The notes under the pieces are model-generated. The model was given only the letters and a program-made list of their open reading frames with translations, was not told the origin of the DNA and searched no databases. DNA of 64,000 bases from CAIXSC01 sp046349915 (GTDB lineage: Bacteria > Planctomycetota > Planctomycetia > Pirellulales > Pirellulaceae), in assembly GCA_046349915.1 (NCBI GenBank), contig JAXMBL010000003.1:2108001-2172000 (forward strand), in the 5' to 3' direction. Positions 27,057 through 36,075 of the stretch are shown here, piece by piece (positions within the stretch are counted from its first letter, which is position 1; each line of letters starts with the position of its first letter). The translations under genes were made by a program, and so were the position numbers.

Positions 27057-27895
27057 TACTCTTCGCCCCCCGTCTTCGGCTGGAATCCGCTTCGCTGCTG
27101 TTCGGCGAGTTGGTCGGCCAACCAGGCGTCGAACTTATCACGCGGTTCGAGCGTCATCTTGCCGCGCATCTTGTAGTGGCCCCAGCCGCACAATTCGGCG
27201 CACACGATGTCGTACACGCCCGACTTGTTGCCGTGGAACCACACGAATTGTTTCATGCCAGGCACCACGTCTTGCTTCACTCGCACATGCGGCAGGAAGA
27301 AGCTGTGGAGCACATCCATACTCTTAATCTGAATGACCACATCCTCGTCGACGGGGAGATGCAAATCGTTGACGCCGTGAATGTCATCGGGCGTGCCCAC
27401 CACGCCATCCTTGCCCGCGTAGCGAATACGCCATTCGAATTGTCGTCCCGTCACCTCGACGATGGCCGGCTTCAGCACATCGTCGGCCGTCCCTTCGATG
27501 CCATCGGGACCAGGACCCAAGGTCGGCCGCCGCATCTTTTGATCGGCCCACGCATTCATCTGATAAATCGCGATGAACAACAGGGTTGCGGCGGGAATGA
27601 TCGACCAGATCACTTCCAGCGTATGACTGCCGTGCGTGTACTTCACGGGTTCGTTGTACTTCTCGGCGTCGTACTTCCACATGAACCAGAACAGGGCAAC
27701 GCCTGTTCCGATGAAGATGATGCCAGTCAGGTACAGGATGAACATGAACAACTGGTCGATCACGCCGCCGTAATCGTTCACGTTTTCCGGCAGCCAGTGA
27801 TCTCGGAACGGCCCGACGCCCGCGATCGCGACCACGAACGCCAGCGTCCCGAGGATCGGCACGGAAAGAAAAAGCAAACTCCAAAAACGTCCCAC
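27056..27895 (-). CDS. coxB: Cytochrome c oxidase subunit II with CuA site, no heme domain
   Basis: 279 residues. Three hydrophobic segments (4-24, 50-73, 95-113), then a cupredoxin domain with the full CuA set: H197, C232, E234, C236, H240 and M243 in CAELCGWGHYKM. No CxxCH, so it is not a caa3-type fusion; electrons probably come from a separate cytochrome such as the diheme protein encoded just upstream. The start is GTG at 27895 with GGAG seven bases before it. Confidence 0.95.
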   Translation of the reverse strand: MGRFWSLLFLSVPILGTLAFVVAIAGVGPFRDHWLPENVNDYGGVIDQLFMFILYLTGIIFIGTGVALFWFMWKYDAEKYNEPVKYTHGSHTLEVIWSIIPAATLLFIAIYQMNAWADQKMRRPTLGPGPDGIEGTADDVLKPAIVEVTGRQFEWRIRYAGKDGVVGTPDDIHGVNDLHLPVDEDVVIQIKSMDVLHSFFLPHVRVKQDVVPGMKQFVWFHGNKSGVYDIVCAELCGWGHYKMRGKMTLEPRDKFDAWLADQLAEQQRSGFQPKTGGEE

Positions 27896-27908
27896 GGTAA
27901 TTCTCCGA

Positions 27909-29210
27909 CTACAGGCGTTCGCGAACGAGCTGCGGCTGATGCGAGTCTTGCTTGCTGGTCGACTCGTACGGCAAGTGCAGTACGTAATCCACCAAGCTCC
28001 AAATATCTTCCGGGGTCAAACCCTTGGCGTTATCCGGCGTCTGCATCGGGACTGCTGGCATGGGAGTGCCGTCAATACCGTTGGCGATGCGCCAGTACAA
28101 ATCGATCGGCCGACGTCCACCGCGGAAGATGCCCAGTCGCAAGTTCCGAGGACGAATGTTTCGCGGCTCCAGTGCGCCCAAATCCAAATATTGGCTGAGA
28201 GCCTCGGGTTTGGTCGGGTCGAGTTCCTTGGTCCAGTCGTCGTAGTCGGTCACTTGTCCGTCGCCCAACGCCGAGTCGCCATGGCACTTCACGCAGTTCG
28301 CGATCGGACCATAGAACAATTCGCGACCTCGAGCGATTGACTGCTTCAGCGTCTCCGGTTCATCCCATCCCGCTGCTCGCTGCTCGATCGCCACCGCCTG
28401 ACCTTCCGCGTCGAGCCACGCCTGAGCGACTTCCGCCACGATTTCATTCAAGCGAGCAATCTTAGCCTGATAGGCCGCGGCGTCTTTTTCCTTGTCGCTG
28501 GCGTCGCCAACCAAGCGACCACCTGCGTCGAGCTCGATCACTTCGTCAGCCAATCGTCGTTCGACTTCACCACGAATCGACAAGTACTTGACGTAGTGAA
28601 CCAGCGATTCAACTTCATCCAAATCGAGCACTTTGAAGGAGGGCATCGCAGTGCCCGCAACGCCTTCCAACAAGACTCGCTTCAGATCGTCGTGCGTCGG
28701 ACGTTGACCTTTCAGAGTCGATTTGAACTTGAACCGACCCATGCGGTAATCGCGCGGGTAGGGGTTCAAGAAGGCGGCTGTCGGTCCTGCGCCATCGCCC
28801 GTGATGCCGTGGCAATGGACGCAATGTTCGCGATACAGCCCCACGGGTTGGCCTGTCTTGTCACTCGCCACACGGCCCGCCGACATCTTGACGCGATCGA
28901 CGTCAACGATTGTCGACAGATCGACACCCACGGCCTTGGGCAGATGAGGATCATCGGGAGTGCCGAAATAGGCCGCCAGCACATTCGCGATGTCCGCCTG
29001 TTGTTGCGGCAGGAACTTGGTTTTCGATTCCAGTTCTTTGCGATGGACGTAAACCAAATTCCCACGGAACTCGGCTTCCGGCGCCCCGCAACCCGCGAAC
29101 GCGCACAGCATCCCACAGAGGACCGCTGCTTGGCCGCAAGTCCACGTTACACCGTCGAAGAGCCCTCTTCCGCGCTTTGAACCGCGCCGCACTAGGCCAC
29201 TGATCCGCAT
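27909..29210 (-). CDS. Diheme cytochrome c lipoprotein
   Basis: 433 residues from the ATG at 29210. The N-terminus is basic, then hydrophobic, and ends in a lipobox-like CAFAGC, so the protein is probably a membrane-attached lipoprotein facing the periplasm. Two cytochrome c domains carry CVHCH (C130) and CVKCH (C306), each followed by a distal Met motif (GTAMPSF, GTPMPAVP). A helical linker of about 80 residues separates them. The position directly before coxB suggests it hands electrons to CuA. An in-frame GTG at 29267, two bases after the previous stop, is an alternative start. Confidence 0.85.
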   Translation of the reverse strand: MRISGLVRRGSKRGRGLFDGVTWTCGQAAVLCGMLCAFAGCGAPEAEFRGNLVYVHRKELESKTKFLPQQQADIANVLAAYFGTPDDPHLPKAVGVDLSTIVDVDRVKMSAGRVASDKTGQPVGLYREHCVHCHGITGDGAGPTAAFLNPYPRDYRMGRFKFKSTLKGQRPTHDDLKRVLLEGVAGTAMPSFKVLDLDEVESLVHYVKYLSIRGEVERRLADEVIELDAGGRLVGDASDKEKDAAAYQAKIARLNEIVAEVAQAWLDAEGQAVAIEQRAAGWDEPETLKQSIARGRELFYGPIANCVKCHGDSALGDGQVTDYDDWTKELDPTKPEALSQYLDLGALEPRNIRPRNLRLGIFRGGRRPIDLYWRIANGIDGTPMPAVPMQTPDNAKGLTPEDIWSLVDYVLHLPYESTSKQDSHQPQLVRERL

Positions 29211-29269
29211 GTTCACACCCGTAATTCCGCTCGACTCGTGTCGATTTTCCACTCGAAATTCTTGCACGT

Positions 29270-30211
29270 CTACTTGAGAATCGCGCCCGCGACATCCACG
29301 TCCAACTTGAGTGTCTCACCCACGTTCAGCGTTCTCTTGAACCGACCCTTGCTCCACTTTTCCGCCGAGCCGTTGACAGATACTTCCTGCAAGAAGTTGG
29401 TTCGCTCCTGCCACACTCGAAATTCCAACTCAACGCCAGCGGGCAAGTTGGGAATCTCGAACGAACCATCCTCCTTGGTCACGGCGAAGTAGGAATTCCG
29501 TCGAGTGATCATGAACGCCTTCATCCAGGGATGAATCGCGCACGACACCGGGAACGGTTGATCCTCTTCCGCCTTGGGCTGATAGACGCCCGATGCATTG
29601 GACGGAATGGTTTGGTCGTACGCGGGGTTTTTCTTCGGCTTGAGGCTGGTGTTGTGTCCCACGGGGTCGCTGTTCTTGATGCGAATGGGTTGCGTTGCTT
29701 GCAACGCCAGAACGTGCGACAAAAACACGCATTCCTTTTGATCGAAGATTACTTCGTCCGTCTTCCCCGGCTTGGCGTCAGGATGCGTCCAAGGTTCGTC
29801 GTCAGGCAACTTCTGCGAGACGAAAATCACGACATTGCGGATGCCGCCATTGGGCCCGATCACCACTTCTTCGCTGAAAACCTGCTTGCCGCCAGGGGCG
29901 CACACCGCCTGATCCTTGTCGATCGTTAAAGCCACCGAGGACGGTTTGTCGCCGCTGACCTTAAACGTACCCGCCAAAGTGGCCCAACCCGTCGGCATCG
30001 CGCTCGGCGCCGCTCCACCTTCCTCCGAACCGCTGCCTGACCCAACGCCGCCATCCAAGTCGGCTCGCAGCGAGGCTGCCACCGCCAAATCTGGCGAGAC
30101 ATTCGCGGGCAGCTTGCCGCCGCAGCCAGCGCTGATCGCCAAGCTGAACAAAGCGAGGCTGCTCGCCACAATCCACGGATGCACGACGATTCGCAAGTTC
30201 TGGTCCCGCAT
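29270..30211 (-). CDS. Cupredoxin-like lipoprotein, paralogue of the next upstream gene
   Basis: 313 residues. The signal sequence ends in the lipobox SLAISAGC (Cys30). After a Gly/Ser-rich linker the body has VGHN (H186) and, 38 residues later, C224-x2-H227-x2-M230 in SCAIHPWMKA, the ligand order of type-1 copper proteins. The end resembles a carboxypeptidase regulatory-like beta fold (DGSFEIPNLPAGVELEFRVW). It shares ordered motifs with the gene at 30360-31145, so the two are probably a duplication. Likely a periplasmic electron carrier between the bc-type complex and the oxidase. ATG 30211 has GGGA upstream; GTG 30253 is the longer alternative. Confidence 0.72.
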   Translation of the reverse strand: MRDQNLRIVVHPWIVASSLALFSLAISAGCGGKLPANVSPDLAVAASLRADLDGGVGSGSGSEEGGAAPSAMPTGWATLAGTFKVSGDKPSSVALTIDKDQAVCAPGGKQVFSEEVVIGPNGGIRNVVIFVSQKLPDDEPWTHPDAKPGKTDEVIFDQKECVFLSHVLALQATQPIRIKNSDPVGHNTSLKPKKNPAYDQTIPSNASGVYQPKAEEDQPFPVSCAIHPWMKAFMITRRNSYFAVTKEDGSFEIPNLPAGVELEFRVWQERTNFLQEVSVNGSAEKWSKGRFKRTLNVGETLKLDVDVAGAILK

Positions 30212-30310
30212 TGGCCCATTCCCGGCTGCGACTAGGTTCACGTTGTGTTTCACGCACTGGGACCCAAGGCAACCAAGCCTCGGTCCGATGTTTCCAAGAA
30301 GTGCGACGTT

Positions 30311-30341
30311 GGGCGACTGTCACACTAAGGGACAGTCGCCC
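30311..30341 (-). other. Intercistronic hairpin in the respiratory locus
   Basis: An 11-pair perfect inverted repeat GGGCGACTGTC / GACAGTCGCCC with a nine-base loop, in the 106-148 base gap between the two cupredoxin-like genes. No U-tract follows on the transcribed strand. It may stabilise or process the mRNA so that upstream and downstream genes differ in expression. Confidence 0.45.
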
Positions 30342-30359
30342 GTCGACAACTCCTACGAA

Positions 30360-31145
30360 CTACTTGCTCAAGGTCTTAGGGGCCACCTTGAAGGCGCCGA
30401 GGTCGGTGGCGCCCTTCTTCACGGTGAACTTCGCGCGACCCTTGGTCCACTTCACCGCCTTACCCGCCGAGTCCTTCGCTTCCTGAATGAAGCCAGCGCC
30501 TTCGTGCCAGATCTGGAATTCCCACTCGCCCACGGGCAGCTTCGGAATCACGATTTTGCCATCGGGACCGCTGACGGCAGCGTAAGGATTGTCACGAACG
30601 AGCAACCGAGCCTGCATCCACGGATGGATCGAGCAACTGACCGAGGCAGGCAATCGTTCCTCTTTCTTGAAGTTCTGCTTCAACATGCCGCCAGCGGGAA
30701 TGATCGGATTGACCGGGGGATTTTCCAGCAAGTCAATCTTTGTGTTGTGCCCCACGGGATCGGTGTTCTTGATCAACAAGGTCTGGGCCGTCCACAACAC
30801 GGCGGCGTGCGGTTCGAAACGGCAGCCCTTGTTGTCGAGAACGATTTCAGTGCCAGCCAACTTCTGCAAATCCGGATGAATGTCGACCTTCTTGCCGGTG
30901 GCGGGACGCAGGTAGACGAACACGCTGGCAATGCCGCCGCCAGGTCCAACGGTGATCGTCTCGTCGACCAACTTTTCTTTCCCGCAGACCTGTTGATCTT
31001 TGTTGATCGTCAGTGGTTTGGCGGCGGGCGCGGCGCCTTCCAGCACGAACTGGAGCGACAAATCACCCCAGTCGGCCGCCGAGGCCGTACCAGCGGCAGT
31101 CAACAACAGGACGCAGGCCATGAATGAACGCAAGCATCTACGCAT
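30360..31145 (-). CDS. Cupredoxin-like periplasmic protein
   Basis: 261 residues with a cleavable signal peptide (MACVLLLTAAGTASAA). Probable type-1 copper ligands H133, C171, H174 and M177 lie in VGHN and SCSIHPWMQA, with the same H-to-C spacing of 38 as in the lipoprotein copy. Both copies also share an earlier Cys/Lys stretch (DKDQAVC / NKDQQVC) and a D-x-K-x-C-x-F segment. The C-terminal half is a beta-sandwich like the regulatory domain of carboxypeptidases. GAGGAG precedes the ATG by eight bases. It follows the octaheme cytochrome gene, so it is a candidate shuttle from that protein to the oxidase. Confidence 0.74.
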   Translation of the reverse strand: MRRCLRSFMACVLLLTAAGTASAADWGDLSLQFVLEGAAPAAKPLTINKDQQVCGKEKLVDETITVGPGGGIASVFVYLRPATGKKVDIHPDLQKLAGTEIVLDNKGCRFEPHAAVLWTAQTLLIKNTDPVGHNTKIDLLENPPVNPIIPAGGMLKQNFKKEERLPASVSCSIHPWMQARLLVRDNPYAAVSGPDGKIVIPKLPVGEWEFQIWHEGAGFIQEAKDSAGKAVKWTKGRAKFTVKKGATDLGAFKVAPKTLSK

Positions 31146-31251
31146 CGAACAATCTCCTCACTCTGCGGCGTCTTCCCTGACCCCTCACTACCCGCGATGC
31201 TCGTGATATCACTCACCAGCAATCGCGACTCGACGTCCGCGACGGTCACTG

Positions 31252-34200
31252 CTATTGGCCGCCTTCGGATTTCGCCGGCTCCGCCGCCGCTTCGGTCGAA
31301 GCCGGAGCGGGTGGTGGAGCGGCTTGTTGAACCAGCGGCGCGACGAGCGCCTTCTGCTTCGCGTAATTGTCGTAGTTCATCAGCAGGTCTACCAGTGCAT
31401 CCACCTGCTCAATACTGGTTCCGTGATACAAATCCTGCGAGATGCCTCCAAGGTTCGGCGCATCTGGGTCGTAGGGAATGTTGACTGGCATGCTGGTGTA
31501 AGGCAGCAACCGCTTGGGATTAGCGATCCAGTCGCGGAGATACCCCGGTCGCAAGCGTTCGTAAATCTTCGCCAAGTTCGGCGCTTTGGCTCGTTCACTG
31601 CCAGTCGGCTCGAAATCTCCGACCAAGTGGCACTTCACGCAGTAGTTGCTGTTGGTCACCATCCGCAAGGCATCCTGCATGCGATCTCGCGGCTGGTCGC
31701 CCGCGACGGCCGCTTCCTTCAGCTTTGCTTGATAAGCCGCTTCTTTCTCCGCCAGGTACGACGGCTGTCGCTGCTCGGTGGCGGTGTACGGATATTCGAC
31801 GCCATCCAGCCGCGCGAAGTACTCGGCCAAATCGGCCGCCTCTTGCGACGACATATTGAAGCGAGGCATCCGCAACACAACCGCGGGGCGAATCGGGTAC
31901 GGATTCAGCAGGAAGCTATGCAGCCATTCCGACTGAACCTTGGCGCCTTCGCCCACCAATGGCGGCGGCACCCAAGCCCACGATTCGGTTCCCTTGGCGG
32001 CCGGATTGACAACCTTTTCCCGCTGGATCACTCGCGGCAAGAGATAGCGTGCCAGCACGCCGCCTTCCGCTTGATACCGCTTCGACAACTTGTCCGCGCC
32101 CACGTTCAGCAGCATCACGCCCGGTTCATACTTCTGACCGTCGATCAACGTCGGCGACCAGAGTTCGAAGGGGTAACTGACCTTCGTCGGATCGTACTCG
32201 CCGTCATCTTCTAACGGGTCGCCTTCGACGTCGTTCACCAATGGAGTTGCGTCGGCGTCGCTCAATGCAGGCATGCCCGAAATATGCGCCTGCACCAAAC
32301 CAGCCGCGTCTATTTTCTTGGACTTCGCAATGTCGGCCAGACTGAATTTAGCCGCCAAATACGGATACTGCTTCGTCTCCGCCTGCTCGCCAATCTCGCC
32401 TGGCTTCACTGCGAGATCCCACGACTCGGCCTGCAACACGTGGCATCCCGCGCAATTGAACTTGTCCAAGGCTTGCCGCCCTTTGATCCAAGCTAACTGT
32501 TCGGTGTTCGGACGATACAAGTACTTCGTGGCCGGCGGATCAGAGACCAAACCCAACACGAAGGTCATGACCGCTTCCCGATCTTCGCTCGCGAAGGGGA
32601 ACTTCGGCATGCGCAATCGTTCGTTGTACCGCTTGTTTTCGGTCTTCTTGTAGTCGTAGCTGCGCGGCTCGGCCAACTTCTGCCACAAGAAGCCCTCGCG
32701 GTGACCCGCTTCGATGTGCTTCAGGTAAAATTCGGGGATCTGCTCGGACGCACCCGAATCGCCTTCGTCATGAGCGGCGTCTCCGTGTCCTTCTCCATGA
32801 CCCTCTTCAGCGCGATCGGCTGCACCGTGGTCGCCCCCGTGCCCGCCATGGCCGTGCAAGTAGTGAGTGATGTGCTCAAACGCCAGCTTCGCGGGCTCCT
32901 TGCGACCCCAGTCCGCCAACCCTGTGCCGATGGGCTTGGCGTCTTCGAAGCCTGGAATATCGTGACAGCCGAAGCAGCCGTACTTCGCGATCGACTTGCG
33001 ACCGACGTAGTTCAGCTTCTGGGTCTCTGACAAGCCCGTTCCCGACTTGAACGCATCGTCAGCAACCACCAGCTCGCGTTCGGCGCCCTTGAGCGTCTTC
33101 TCGATGCTCGCCGGGATCCCCTTCTTCAAGTAATCCTGGGCCGCGGCCTCGTAGAAGGCTTCTTGCAAGTTCTCCAGCACGAGCGCGTCGAGCGAACTCT
33201 TCGCGTTCTCCGAATCGACTTGAGGCTGCCACCCCTCGGCCTTCGACGACAACAGATAGTCGACAATGTCCGCAACGGGGTCGGTGATCGCGATCACCTT
33301 GCCGGTCTCGTCCTTCGTCTTCACAGGCTCGATGTACAAATCGGGCATGACCGTGCGGGCATGGTACTTCGTGGGTTGCTTGATCCACGAATAAAGCCAC
33401 TTACGCCCGACTGGATTTCGCTCGGGATCAAACTTGCTCCCCAGGCCGGTGAGGTCTGGACCCTGGACGATCTCGCCAGGCTTGCGGTACTTCGCGACGT
33501 CGGGGAAGTCGCCGTGCGTGTGGCACGCCAAGCAACCACGTTCCTCGAACGCGACTTTCCCTCGCTCCATACGAGCCGCCACTTTCGCTTCCTCGTTCTC
33601 CGCAGCGGGCTCTTGAACCTGCGCGGGTTCGATGTAATCGAACTGCTGTGAACGGGTGTTCAAGTATGCCACCATACCAGCGATTTCGACTGCTTCGTAC
33701 TTCTTCGCGGTATCGCGACTCTTCCCCTCGAGATGGCTCCAGAGGTTGAAGAACTGAGGCATGCGAGTCGAGGCTCGGAACGAGTTGGGCTGACGAATCC
33801 AATCAGCGACAAACGCCGCATCAGATTTCGCCGTCAGATACCGGAGGCTGGGGCCGGGCTTTCGCATCGATCCCGGAGTCTCTTCGTCCTTGAACAGCCC
33901 TGCCAGTTCATGAGCGACCTCGGGCAGTGCCGGCGATTCAGCCTTCGCATCTTCGGTCAAACGCTGCAACAGCTTGTGCCGCGGCGCATCGTTCTCGGGG
34001 CTATCGATGATCGTTTGCACCCAACCGCGTTCTTCCGCCGTCAACTTCGACCAAGCCTCGGCGCTGGTCAGGGCCGACTTCAACTCTTGAGCGGAGGCGA
34101 AGTAGTTCGGTTCGAGCCGCATATCGGGGCCGATGCGACGATTGGGACCATCGTATCCCTTGATTTCATGGCAGCCGTAGCAGCCGTACTTCCGCAACAG

Positions 34201-36042
34201 GTGATAGCCCTGGGTCAGCTTCGGCGCCGGCGGATCGGGGAACTTCTCGCTCGGTTCCAACTCGACCACCTCGTGGTGGCACTTCAAGCAGGCACTTTCG
34301 GTGAATCGCTTAGCGTACATGGGGAAGATCCAGTGCGCGTTGTCGAACCAACCGTGTTCCTTGTGCCAGTCTTCCTGCTGACGAGTGGAGTCGGGAGTGT
34401 GCGACGCCCACTTGAATTGAGTGGCGCTCCCCTGCCCTTCGTGGCACACCGTGCAAGCAAAGGTCTGCAACTTATGGGGACTCGACGAACTGATGTACAA
34501 GTCGAGCCGCGGGTGCGAGGTGTAAGGATGCGCGAAACCTCGTCGAACGCTCAATGTGACGGCTTGTCCGAAGTTGGGCGTGACGAGCAGCATGCGCTCG
34601 ACCTGACCCGGTTCATCGACTTCGTTCCCGTTGACCTGCGTAATGGTGTCGCCGAGCGCTAGACCGGTGACCGGAGCTTCAACGCTCTTGTACCTTACCG
34701 ACTGAATGATCTGGCTGCGAATCTCGCTGCCAGTGCGCGGCTTGGTTTGAGCGGCTGACAGGGCGGATGGGGCCGCGGCGGCTAGCGAATTGGGCAGCAC
34801 GAGCGCGACCGTGACGTCGTCGCGGTTCACGAGTCCTTCGGCGGCAAGACGCAGACCGTAGACTTTCTCCAACAAGTCTTGCTCGAAGGATGTCGCCAAC
34901 GTCTCGCCCGCCTTTTCGCGAGCTTCCCGGAACTCTCTCACTTCCTTTTTCGCGGCTTCGACTTCATCCTTCGTCGGCGTGGCGAGCGTCAGGGTGAAAG
35001 TCTCGGCGCCATCGAACATCGGCTTGTCCGCGGTGCCCGGTTGGGTCTTCTCCATCGCCTGATGACACGTCGTGCAACGGTCAAATCGACGCACTCGACG
35101 GAAGTTGTAGTCAATCGTCAGATCGTCGCTCCACAAGTTGTCAATCTTGCGGGGCGAGTTGAACGCGTCGAGAATGGGGAGCGTGAGCCACTTCTTGCCC
35201 AGGTACGGGAAGCGGTCGGCGAAGTAAGTCATCTGCCGTTCCGCATAGGCCGACTTCAGCTTGGTCAGGTCGGATTGATTGTCGTCCAACGCTCGCTTGG
35301 CGACATCCTCGCCGGTGCGAGCGTTGCGGACGATCGCCGCGAGCGTTTGCCGGTGGGTTGCGGATTCCTGGTAGGCGAGCTTTAGTTGCTCCAGATCTTC
35401 AGCAACACGCGTCACTTTCCCTTGAATCGCCGACATCTCGTCCGCGGGCAAATTGTCACGTACGCCGATATCGAGCGTGGCGCGGACCGCATCAAGATCG
35501 GCCGACTTGAACTTGCGGGCGTTCAGGGCGTTGTCTTCGCGGAATTTGGCTTGCTTGATGATCTCATCGAGAGCGTCAATGACTTCCGCGCGAGCCTTCT
35601 CGGCGGCGATAATCAACGCCGGATCAGCCTGAGTCGGGTCGCTGCCGAGGGCGCCAGAGGCCTCAGCGGCTTTCTTGTTCAGCTCTTCGACGCCATACCG
35701 CTCATACAGCTCCTTGCTGCGCGGATCGGCGTCGGCGCGACGCTCGATCTCAGCCCGAAATTCCTTCAGCAGATCCTCGGACACGGGTGATGTCCGCGCG
35801 ATCGCGAAGGCCACGGCCAGCTTTTCGTGCTCGAGCACGGCGGCATTGGTTTCGTGCTGGAGTTGCATCCAGGAGTTGTACGACAGCTCCATGTGTCGTG
35901 CCGTGTCCTGGTAGCCTTTCCACTCACGGTTGTGGTCGGCGTAAAACATCCACATTGTGGCGCCGAGCAGCGTGAGGCCGACCGCGCCGAAAACGCGGTG
36001 CAGCAGCTTCTGGTTACGCCATGTCTGTTCTGTGGCGGGCAT
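31252..36042 (-). CDS. Giant octaheme cytochrome c of the bc-type complex, with PDZ-like domain
   Basis: 1596 residues. A membrane helix (about 14-34) anchors the N-terminus, followed by a long helical region (40-280). Eight CxxCH sites start at C323, C530, C585, C621, C837, C1023, C1197 and C1468; several are followed by possible distal Met motifs (RMPQF, VMPDL, RMPKF, RMPRF, SMPVN). Residues 445-505 (VTGLALGDTITQVNGNEV) look like a PDZ domain between hemes 1 and 2. Residues 1060-1092 are a His/Gly/Asp-rich loop. It takes the place of cytochrome c1 or f beside the Rieske and split cytochrome b genes, and should carry electrons outward from the quinol-oxidising complex. Confidence 0.85.
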   Translation of the reverse strand: MPATEQTWRNQKLLHRVFGAVGLTLLGATMWMFYADHNREWKGYQDTARHMELSYNSWMQLQHETNAAVLEHEKLAVAFAIARTSPVSEDLLKEFRAEIERRADADPRSKELYERYGVEELNKKAAEASGALGSDPTQADPALIIAAEKARAEVIDALDEIIKQAKFREDNALNARKFKSADLDAVRATLDIGVRDNLPADEMSAIQGKVTRVAEDLEQLKLAYQESATHRQTLAAIVRNARTGEDVAKRALDDNQSDLTKLKSAYAERQMTYFADRFPYLGKKWLTLPILDAFNSPRKIDNLWSDDLTIDYNFRRVRRFDRCTTCHQAMEKTQPGTADKPMFDGAETFTLTLATPTKDEVEAAKKEVREFREAREKAGETLATSFEQDLLEKVYGLRLAAEGLVNRDDVTVALVLPNSLAAAAPSALSAAQTKPRTGSEIRSQIIQSVRYKSVEAPVTGLALGDTITQVNGNEVDEPGQVERMLLVTPNFGQAVTLSVRRGFAHPYTSHPRLDLYISSSSPHKLQTFACTVCHEGQGSATQFKWASHTPDSTRQQEDWHKEHGWFDNAHWIFPMYAKRFTESACLKCHHEVVELEPSEKFPDPPAPKLTQGYHLLRKYGCYGCHEIKGYDGPNRRIGPDMRLEPNYFASAQELKSALTSAEAWSKLTAEERGWVQTIIDSPENDAPRHKLLQRLTEDAKAESPALPEVAHELAGLFKDEETPGSMRKPGPSLRYLTAKSDAAFVADWIRQPNSFRASTRMPQFFNLWSHLEGKSRDTAKKYEAVEIAGMVAYLNTRSQQFDYIEPAQVQEPAAENEEAKVAARMERGKVAFEERGCLACHTHGDFPDVAKYRKPGEIVQGPDLTGLGSKFDPERNPVGRKWLYSWIKQPTKYHARTVMPDLYIEPVKTKDETGKVIAITDPVADIVDYLLSSKAEGWQPQVDSENAKSSLDALVLENLQEAFYEAAAQDYLKKGIPASIEKTLKGAERELVVADDAFKSGTGLSETQKLNYVGRKSIAKYGCFGCHDIPGFEDAKPIGTGLADWGRKEPAKLAFEHITHYLHGHGGHGGDHGAADRAEEGHGEGHGDAAHDEGDSGASEQIPEFYLKHIEAGHREGFLWQKLAEPRSYDYKKTENKRYNERLRMPKFPFASEDREAVMTFVLGLVSDPPATKYLYRPNTEQLAWIKGRQALDKFNCAGCHVLQAESWDLAVKPGEIGEQAETKQYPYLAAKFSLADIAKSKKIDAAGLVQAHISGMPALSDADATPLVNDVEGDPLEDDGEYDPTKVSYPFELWSPTLIDGQKYEPGVMLLNVGADKLSKRYQAEGGVLARYLLPRVIQREKVVNPAAKGTESWAWVPPPLVGEGAKVQSEWLHSFLLNPYPIRPAVVLRMPRFNMSSQEAADLAEYFARLDGVEYPYTATEQRQPSYLAEKEAAYQAKLKEAAVAGDQPRDRMQDALRMVTNSNYCVKCHLVGDFEPTGSERAKAPNLAKIYERLRPGYLRDWIANPKRLLPYTSMPVNIPYDPDAPNLGGISQDLYHGTSIEQVDALVDLLMNYDNYAKQKALVAPLVQQAAPPPAPASTEAAAEPAKSEGGQ

Positions 36043-36075
36043 ATCCGCTCTCTTTCCCAGCTTGGTGGGGACGAA

